From contig NZ_BMJM01000012.1 in NCBI RefSeq assembly GCF_014643455.1, positions 7,501-71,500 on the forward strand: DNA of 64,000 bases. The letters are read 5' to 3'. Position numbers and translations under genes: made by a program. Shown here piece by piece: positions 63,884 to 64,000 of the stretch. The DNA comes from Sandarakinorhabdus glacialis (lineage in GTDB: Bacteria > Pseudomonadota > Alphaproteobacteria > Sphingomonadales > Sphingomonadaceae). The notes under the pieces were generated by a model. It saw only the letters and a list, made by a program, of their open reading frames with translations. It ran no database searches and had not been told where the DNA came from. Within the stretch, counting starts at the first letter, position 1, and the number at the start of each line of letters is the position of its first letter.

Positions 63884-64000
63884 TCAGGCGACGGGGGTTG
63901 GTGCCGCTGCTGCAGGCGCAGTCGTTGCAGGCGCTGGCGCTGCGGCAGGCGCACCAGCGGCCGGCGCGGCGGCGGCAACCACTGGCGCTTCGGCCGGTAC
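63884..64000 (-). CDS. C-terminal Ala/Pro-rich tail of a truncated gene
   Basis: The minus strand is open from the right edge to a TGA at 63884, reading VPAEAPVVAAAAPAAGAP and continuing Ala/Pro-rich to PTPVA. Only this low-complexity tail is in the window, so the gene cannot be identified. Such tails occur in many sphingomonad proteins. Confidence 0.5.
   Translation of the reverse strand, partial: VPAEAPVVAAAAPAAGAPAAAPAPATTAPAAAAPTPVA

Overview
The window is high-GC chromosomal DNA of an alphaproteobacterium, most likely a member of the Sphingomonadales. This is inferred from gene content: the secreted protein at 15794-16498 and the small lipoproteins resemble sphingomonad hypothetical proteins, the ribonucleotide reductase is a class I pair without an ATP cone, and GMC, Baeyer-Villiger and aromatic-degradation type enzymes are common. 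No rRNA is present, so the genus cannot be fixed. Nearly all of the window is ordinary core or metabolic chromosome, with one clear mobile element and one smaller insertion-like module.

Layout. 1-3625: a CoA-transferase of doubled architecture (cut by the left edge), a GFA-type zinc protein and an aldehyde dehydrogenase. 3684-7074: a compact integrative element in the 3' end of a tRNA-Lys(CTT) gene, bounded by 48-bp direct repeats. It holds a P4-type tyrosine integrase, an AlpA-like HTH protein, a 39-bp tandem repeat, operator-like palindromes, a Fur-like site and two small cargo genes. 7169-12961: the complete cell-elongation operon mreB-mreC-mreD-mrdA-rodA. 13348-18103: mutL, small secreted and lipoproteins, an SCP-2-like protein and lipB. 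18103-22198: epoxide hydrolase, GMC oxidoreductase and a ferredoxin-reductase-like flavoprotein. 22315-29593: an MBL-fold hydrolase, nadA, nadC, two unknowns, purL and an iron superoxide dismutase.

29803-40489: a Baeyer-Villiger-type monooxygenase, then a tripartite RND efflux operon (read right to left). That operon starts with two unrecognised envelope proteins, and the second is in one uninterrupted frame with the adaptor. An M28 peptidase precedes it. 40619-48179: CDF cation transporter, secreted unknown, ettA, PNPOx-like protein, serine hydrolase, HAD phosphatase and two glutathione transferases. 48180-51894: nrdA and nrdB behind a leader with an NrdR-box candidate and DnaA-box candidates. 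51900-53607: a lower-GC HipA-like kinase plus DUF3037-like pair. 54184-63788: an RTX protein, membrane-lipid enzymes, DUF808 protein, lipoprotein, zinc metallopeptidase, DnaJ-type co-chaperone, YihY-type membrane protein, fabI, aroC and a Cys-rich copper-binding-type protein. A further minus-strand gene is cut by the right edge.

Three families of short palindromic intergenic repeats recur between genes. The points most worth following are the minimal tRNA-Lys element and its cysteine-repeat cargo protein, the HipA-like/DUF3037 pair, the stop-less junction between a periplasmic protein and the RND adaptor, and the NrdR/DnaA leader of nrdA.
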